DNA from: Microcaldota archaeon
GTDB taxonomy: Archaea; Micrarchaeota; Micrarchaeia; Micrarchaeales; Micrarchaeaceae
DNA: 37,750 nt
Reading direction: 5' to 3'
NCBI GenBank assembly: GCA_021811605.1
Contig: JAJZNR010000024.1
Coordinates: 1-37,750, forward strand
Of the stretch, positions 35,792 to 37,750 are shown in pieces. Within the stretch, counting starts at the first letter, position 1; every line of letters starts with the position of its first letter. Both the position numbers and the translations under genes were made by a program. The notes under the pieces are model-generated. The model was not told where the DNA came from, did no database searches, and saw nothing but the letters and a program-made list of their open reading frames with translations.

Positions 35792-36086
35792 GGTTTTCCG
35801 TTTCGGCGGAGGGACTCTCCCTGCGGAGCAATGACATCCCTTTTTCTGTTATCACGTAGTTGTACCTCCTGCTTCTCCTTTCTCCCGACCGTCGCCCTTC
35901 AACAAGCCCGAGCCTTTTCAGTTCCATCAGGGTATTCCTTATCGTCCCCTGCGTGTACGGGACATGAACAGAGAGCTCGTACGCATCTGCAATCCCAAAG
36001 GATTCCACCTGCCCGAGCAGCTCCTTTCCGGAAGGAGTGAGGGCGGGCTTTTCGGCGCTTCCTTGCGGAGCGAATCGGCTACCCAT
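35730..36086 (-). CDS. Winged-helix transcriptional regulator
   Basis: YTQGTIRNTLMELKRLGLVEGRRSGERRSRRYNYVITEKG. Confidence 0.8.
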   Translation of the reverse strand: MGSRFAPQGSAEKPALTPSGKELLGQVESFGIADAYELSVHVPYTQGTIRNTLMELKRLGLVEGRRSGERRSRRYNYVITEKGMSLLRRESPSAETENLISESLSGLRAYRTPALRGL

Positions 36087-36117
36087 CTAATCGGTTTATC
36101 TCAACCTGTCATGATAT

Positions 36118-36903
36118 TTAATCATTTTGTATGAGCGAATCCGGCGTCCCGATCCGCTCTCCCCTCAGGCTGAACACCTCTGACTTTCCGTAGTCGAATA
36201 CCTTATTCCTGAACAACGGGCTCAGATGCTCGTCGTCCTTTACCTCGTTTACGGGCATGCCCGTTATGAGGTCGTTGAATGCGGGGAGCACCACCAGCCT
36301 TATCCCAGGGTTTGCCCCGGGATACCTCTCCTTCGCGGCTATCCTCCCGAGTTTTGAAATCAGCCATGCTTTCTCCGCGTAGACTCCTCTGTTCTTATCC
36401 ACTATCCTCACCGCAGAGTGGTTGTGCCCGGCAAACAGGTAGTCGCATTTCATCGCCGCGTCGCTGGGCCATCTGTGCCCGTGCAGGAAAGCGAATTTGC
36501 CCAGTATGAGTTCGTCAACTTGCTTCACGCTGACCACCTCACCGAGATGAGGGTCGTGGTTTCCTGAAGTAACGGTTATGTCATAATCCTTCAACCCGTC
36601 AAAGAACCTCTTTATCTCCTTGGTCTCAGGTGTCGTCGGGTACAGTATGCTGTCCTTCACGTCCCCCAATATTATTATACTACCGGCGGAATGCTCATCC
36701 ATCATCCTCCTTATCTTCTCCAGCATTGTATCCACTACGTTGTAGAGATGTACTCCTCTTGAAACATAACGCTGCTCCGCTCCTATGTGGATATCCCCGA
36801 TAACCAGGCGGTTCTTTCCATCTACGTCTACCACGACCGCAGCCTCCCCGTAAACGAAGCGGACACGCTCTCCCTCCCCTGCTTCCTCCTCTCCCTTTCG
36901 CAT
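36118..36903 (-). CDS. Metallophosphoesterase
   Basis: VIGDIHIGAE, IILGDVKDS, TVTSGNHDPH, FLHGHRWP, LFAGHNHSAV. Confidence 0.9.
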   Translation of the reverse strand: MRKGEEEAGEGERVRFVYGEAAVVVDVDGKNRLVIGDIHIGAEQRYVSRGVHLYNVVDTMLEKIRRMMDEHSAGSIIILGDVKDSILYPTTPETKEIKRFFDGLKDYDITVTSGNHDPHLGEVVSVKQVDELILGKFAFLHGHRWPSDAAMKCDYLFAGHNHSAVRIVDKNRGVYAEKAWLISKLGRIAAKERYPGANPGIRLVVLPAFNDLITGMPVNEVKDDEHLSPLFRNKVFDYGKSEVFSLRGERIGTPDSLIQND

Positions 36904-36960
36904 AAACCTGATTTCTCAAAAACCCATATAAAGCCCATCATCCCAGTAAAACCGGTTCTG

Positions 36961-37750
36961 ATGAACGGTTCCGGATCGTTTGGGATAGGGAAACTCTTCG
37001 GCATCGAGCTGGAGCTGCACTGGACGTTCCTTTTCCTCCTTCTCATCGCGGGCCTGATTGGAGGGGCCGCTACCTTCCTCCTCATAGTCCTCCTCTTCGC
37101 AATGGTGGTAATCCACGAGCTGGCGCATTCTATAACCGCGAAGCGCAGCGGCATAGAGGTGAAAAGGATAATACTGTTCCCCCTCGGCGGCGCCTCGATA
37201 ATCGACCTTGAGGACGTAGACTCGATGACCTCTTTCAGGATTGCTCTTGCAGGTCCGCTGACCAGCCTGGTGCTGGGTTTCGCCTCCGGGCTAATAGCAG
37301 TATTCGCAGCCGGAACCGCTTTCGGGATGTTCTTCCAGTTCCTCTTCATACTCAACATGTTACTCGGTGTCTTCAACCTCCTGCCCGCGTTCCCGCTCGA
37401 CGGTGGACGCGTCCTGAAGAGCTATCTGGAAAGGAAGAGCGATCCGCTCTCCGCGACGAAGCGCGCAGTGAACGTGAGCTACGTCGTGGTCGTCCTGTTC
37501 ATACTCGGGAGCGCCGGCTACTTCACCTGGGCATACGGGATATCCAGTTTCGAATGGGCATTCGACATGCTCTGGGATTTCATAATCGCCCTCTTCGTAA
37601 TATCAGGAGCCCGCGCGGAACTGGAGGGCGCGTATATGCACAAGTACACCTCCTCGCTCCACGTCTACGACGCTATCAGCAGGAACTACGTGATGGTCAA
37701 ACCGACGACAAGGATGAAGCAGCTTTACAAGGTACTGCTCAATTCCGGAA
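36961..37750 (+). CDS. Site-2 protease (M50 family) membrane metalloprotease, 3' end outside window
   Basis: ATG 36961: MNGSGSFGIGKLFGIELELHWTFLF...VVIHELAHSITAKRSGIEVKRIILFPLGG...NLLPAFPLDGGRVLKSYLERK. Confidence 0.92.
   Translation, partial: MNGSGSFGIGKLFGIELELHWTFLFLLLIAGLIGGAATFLLIVLLFAMVVIHELAHSITAKRSGIEVKRIILFPLGGASIIDLEDVDSMTSFRIALAGPLTSLVLGFASGLIAVFAAGTAFGMFFQFLFILNMLLGVFNLLPAFPLDGGRVLKSYLERKSDPLSATKRAVNVSYVVVVLFILGSAGYFTWAYGISSFEWAFDMLWDFIIALFVISGARAELEGAYMHKYTSSLHVYDAISRNYVMVKPTTRMKQLYKVLLNSG

Noticed and set aside
1-37750. CRISPR arrays or cas genes
   Set aside because: No regularly spaced direct repeats or recognisable Cas proteins were seen.

Overview
This is an archaeal chromosomal segment. 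Family-B DNA polymerase, type II MetAP, RpoK, PAC2, geranylgeranyl reductase, class III prepilin signals and TATA/leaderless promoters all point that way. A DPANN/Micrarchaeota-like origin is plausible but is inference. Most of the window is housekeeping: polB, map, RNase HII, class II RNR, DUF3311+SSS transporter, a suf Fe-S operon, ALDH, PAC2, HIT, GGR, rpoK and an S2P protease. tRNA-Arg(TCG), tRNA-Gln(TTG) and tRNA-Leu(TAA) are present.

Points most worth a second look:
(1) Three dispersed prepilin-LamG genes share constant ends around divergent cores. Two copies share a ~183-bp 5' block that is ~98% identical. All three end with what looks like the N-terminal strand of a LamG fold, suggesting permutation.
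(2) Two genes, RNase HII and DUF3311, have no ATG/GTG/TTG upstream of essential or early sequence. Each instead has GGTG-N5-ACG, matching the GGTG-N5-ATG spacing of at least four other genes here, which suggests ACG initiation.
(3) A canonical C/D box sRNA is embedded directly upstream of a DUF192 gene.
(4) tRNA-Leu carries a ~21-nt D-loop insertion and is followed by a decaying integrated island. The island holds a frameshifted tyrosine integrase, a frameshifted nucleotidyltransferase and a TnpB-3'-end/omega-RNA-like structured relic.
(5) SufB contains an intein whose first LAGLIDADG motif appears to have lost its acidic residue.
(6) A CDP-alcohol phosphatidyltransferase-like protein has its signature motif interrupted by ~33 extra residues.

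All calls are by eye; no searches were run.
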